NCBI RefSeq assembly: GCF_030010215.1
Contig: NZ_JASCRR010000006.1
Coordinates: 124,001-188,000, forward strand
DNA: 64,000 bases
Source: Tianweitania sp. UT-5YL-CI-8
GTDB taxonomy: Bacteria > Pseudomonadota > Alphaproteobacteria > Rhizobiales > Rhizobiaceae
Direction: 5' to 3'
The notes beneath the pieces were generated by a model that worked only from the letters and a program-made list of their open reading frames with translations, did no database searches and was not told the origin of the DNA. Shown here piece by piece: positions 62,638 through 64,000 of the stretch (positions are counted from its first letter, which is position 1; the number at the start of each line of letters is the position of its first letter). A program made the position numbers and the translations under genes.

Positions 62638-63717
62638 ATGTCTCCCGTCGCACAACCACCTTCCCGGCTCGGCGCACTCCATCCCCTCCTCCAGTGGCTG
62701 ATCCTGCTGGCGCTGTCCGCCGTCATCACGGCAGTGCTTGAGCTTGCACAGCTGCCCGCAACACTCCTGCTCGGCCCGATGTTCGCGGGCATCGTCGCGG
62801 GCGTCCAGGGCGCCACGGTCCGCCTGCCGCGCCTCCTGTTCCAGTCCGGCCAGGCGATGATCGGCTGTCTCATCGCCATTTCTATATCGCCCGACATTTT
62901 CTCGACGCTCGTATCGGAATGGCCGATCTTCGTGGGCGCCGCCGTTTCCACCGTCATCGCAAGCAGTTTTCTCGGCTGGTTCATCAGCCGCCTGAAGATC
63001 CTGCCGGGGACGACCGCCGTCTGGGGATCGGCGCCCGGCGCTGCGTCGGCGATGGTGTTCATGGCCGAAAGCTTCGGCGCGGATGCACGCCTCGTCGCCT
63101 TCATGCAATATCTGCGCGTCATCATGGTGTCGGCAACCGCGGCACTCATAGCACGTCTTTGGGTCGACACCTCGACCGTCGAGCCCGTCGCGATAGACTG
63201 GTTCCCGGCAATTGAGCCGCTGCCCCTCGCAACGACGTTCGTAATTGCGATAGGGGGTGCAATGCTTGGCCGCCTGCTGCGCCTGCCCTCGCCGTTCTTC
63301 CTTGGCGCCATGATCGTCGGCGTCGTGCTCCACCTCGGCTTTTCCGTGCCCATGCAACTGCCGCACTGGCTTCTGGCGCTGAGCTATCCGCTGATCGGCT
63401 GGAGCATCGGGCTCAATTTCACCGCCGCGATCCTGCGCCACGCCGCGCGTGCCCTGCCGCAGGTAGTCGGGTCAATCCTTGCCTTGATGGCGTTTTGCGG
63501 CGGCATCGCCTGGTTCCTCGCCCATAGCCTCGGCATCGACCCGCTGACCGCCTATCTCGCCACCAGCCCCGGCGGAATGGACTCGGTGGCGATCATCGCC
63601 GCCGCCTCGCATTCGGTAGATCTCTCCTTCATCATGGCGTTGCAGATGATGCGGTTTCTGCTGGTGCTGCTCTTCGGCCCATGGCTGGCACGGTTCGTTG
63701 CGCGCTTCGTCACCTGA
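62638..63717 (+). CDS. AbrB-family integral membrane protein
   Basis: A 359-residue polytopic protein, about ten helices in two repeats, matching the AbrB (ammonia monooxygenase-like) membrane family: QLPATLLLGPMFAGIVAGVQGATVRLPRLLFQSGQAMIGCLI, and repeat 2 LRLPSPFFLGAMIVGVVLHLGFSVPMQLPHWLLALSYPLIGWSIG. The conserved segment TTAVWGSAPGAASAMVFMAESFGAD recurs as STSPGGMDSVAIIAA-like sequence near the end. Proposed to be transporters or regulators of membrane processes. GGGGG precedes the ATG. Confidence 0.9.
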   Translation: MSPVAQPPSRLGALHPLLQWLILLALSAVITAVLELAQLPATLLLGPMFAGIVAGVQGATVRLPRLLFQSGQAMIGCLIAISISPDIFSTLVSEWPIFVGAAVSTVIASSFLGWFISRLKILPGTTAVWGSAPGAASAMVFMAESFGADARLVAFMQYLRVIMVSATAALIARLWVDTSTVEPVAIDWFPAIEPLPLATTFVIAIGGAMLGRLLRLPSPFFLGAMIVGVVLHLGFSVPMQLPHWLLALSYPLIGWSIGLNFTAAILRHAARALPQVVGSILALMAFCGGIAWFLAHSLGIDPLTAYLATSPGGMDSVAIIAAASHSVDLSFIMALQMMRFLLVLLFGPWLARFVARFVT

Positions 63718-63867
63718 CGCCGCATCCTCCCTTGCGCGTATCGCACCTCTCATGTATGAGAACGCCATGTTGTCGCGTCGCGCCCAGACTGTAAGTCGTT
63801 CCGCCGCTTTTGCGGGCGAGACCTTGCGCGCGCTCTCCAACGCCATCCTTCTTCTCGGCCTTATCGG

Positions 63868-63904
63868 CGACCGCCGGGCTCGCTGAAGGAGCGCCCGGCG
63901 GTCG
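63868..63904. terminator. perfect 12-bp hairpin
   Basis: CGACCGCCGGGC (63868-63879) pairs perfectly with GCCCGGCGGTCG (63893-63904) across a 13-base loop. No T-run follows. It lies in the 260-bp gap after the AbrB-family gene. Confidence 0.5.
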
Positions 63905-63977
63905 ATTGCCGGCGCCACGCGCGGATGCTCCTGTCAGCCACAGTTGAATGAAGTTCGGTATAAGGTGCGCTTGCACC

Positions 63978-64000
63978 ATGGCCAAGAGCCGTGCGAGCCC
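63978..64000 (+). CDS. start of a gene cut by the window edge
   Basis: ATG GCC AAG AGC CGT GCG AGC begins at 63978 and runs off the window (MAKSRAS...). The N-terminus resembles that of RadA-type DNA repair proteins (MAK/SR-...), but seven residues cannot decide. GGTATAAGG lies upstream but is not a clear ribosome binding site. Confidence 0.25.

Noticed and set aside
63752-63886. 44-residue open frame after the AbrB-family gene
   Set aside because: It ends inside the loop of the hairpin at 63868-63904 and has no ribosome binding site or family.
1-64000. CRISPR arrays, rRNA and tRNA genes, complete insertion sequences
   Set aside because: None recognised on either strand; no spaced direct repeats, transposase or T-loop consensus were seen.

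Overview
The window is high-GC alphaproteobacterial chromosome, most likely Hyphomicrobiales (Rhizobiales) of the Phyllobacteriaceae/Mesorhizobium type. The main grounds are a fused TrpE(G) anthranilate synthase behind a Trp-codon leader peptide, a petABC (fbc) operon, choline-sulfate and choline uptake genes (betC, choX, choXWV), and rhizobial-type intergenic palindromes. The taxonomic call is inference; no rRNA or tRNA gene was recognised.

Layout. 1-1040: tail of a translationally coupled, phage-like gene string ending in a strong hairpin. 1066-3171: an AT-rich minus-strand cassette of a PD-(D/E)xK nuclease-like protein plus two small proteins that are paralogues of each other, a candidate undescribed defence system. 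3495-10661: core genes (ychF, a CorA-type channel, a MaoC pair, apt, petABC, a small conserved gene). 10670-14412: a pair of ABC exporters. 14488-19600: trmL, soxR with a near-consensus SoxR box, a decayed MORN-like fragment, a secreted Pro-rich protein, and an ECF sigma/anti-sigma pair divergent from a DUF4394 gene with matching candidate promoters. 19679-25342: hemF, a DbpA-type DEAD-box helicase, a DUF1059 protein, and the DUF1285-nudix-cca operon. 25482-32560: a moxR/DUF58/BatA-DUF4159 operon interrupted by a palindromic element. 32564-39814: choline-sulfate regulator, choX paralogue, betC, clpS and the choXWV operon. 40035: tdk.

40792-48919 holds a conserved-looking cluster of unknown function: a coiled-coil protein, an unknown protein, an AAA ATPase, a second unknown protein and a DUF2333-type membrane protein. 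It has been invaded by two palindromic elements, a DUF559 endonuclease and a Phd/VapC-type toxin-antitoxin pair. 49070: fhs. 50773-52499: a less GC-rich pair, a large membrane protein of unknown function behind a small secreted Trp/Pro/Gly/Cys-rich protein. 52834-63717: DUF4126 plus a flavin disulfide oxidoreductase, a LuxR-type regulator, a DASS anion transporter, an MFS exporter, trpL-attenuator-trpE(G), a CDF metal exporter and an AbrB-family membrane protein. The window ends at the first codons of another gene.

The two strongest candidates for an undescribed system are the nuclease/paralogue cassette at 1066-3171 and the coiled-coil/AAA/membrane cluster at 40792-48919. Two families of long intergenic palindromes (30255-30412 and 41923-42077; 38701-38822 and 43651-43766) lie inside operons, and one is translated as the C-terminus of the DUF559 protein.
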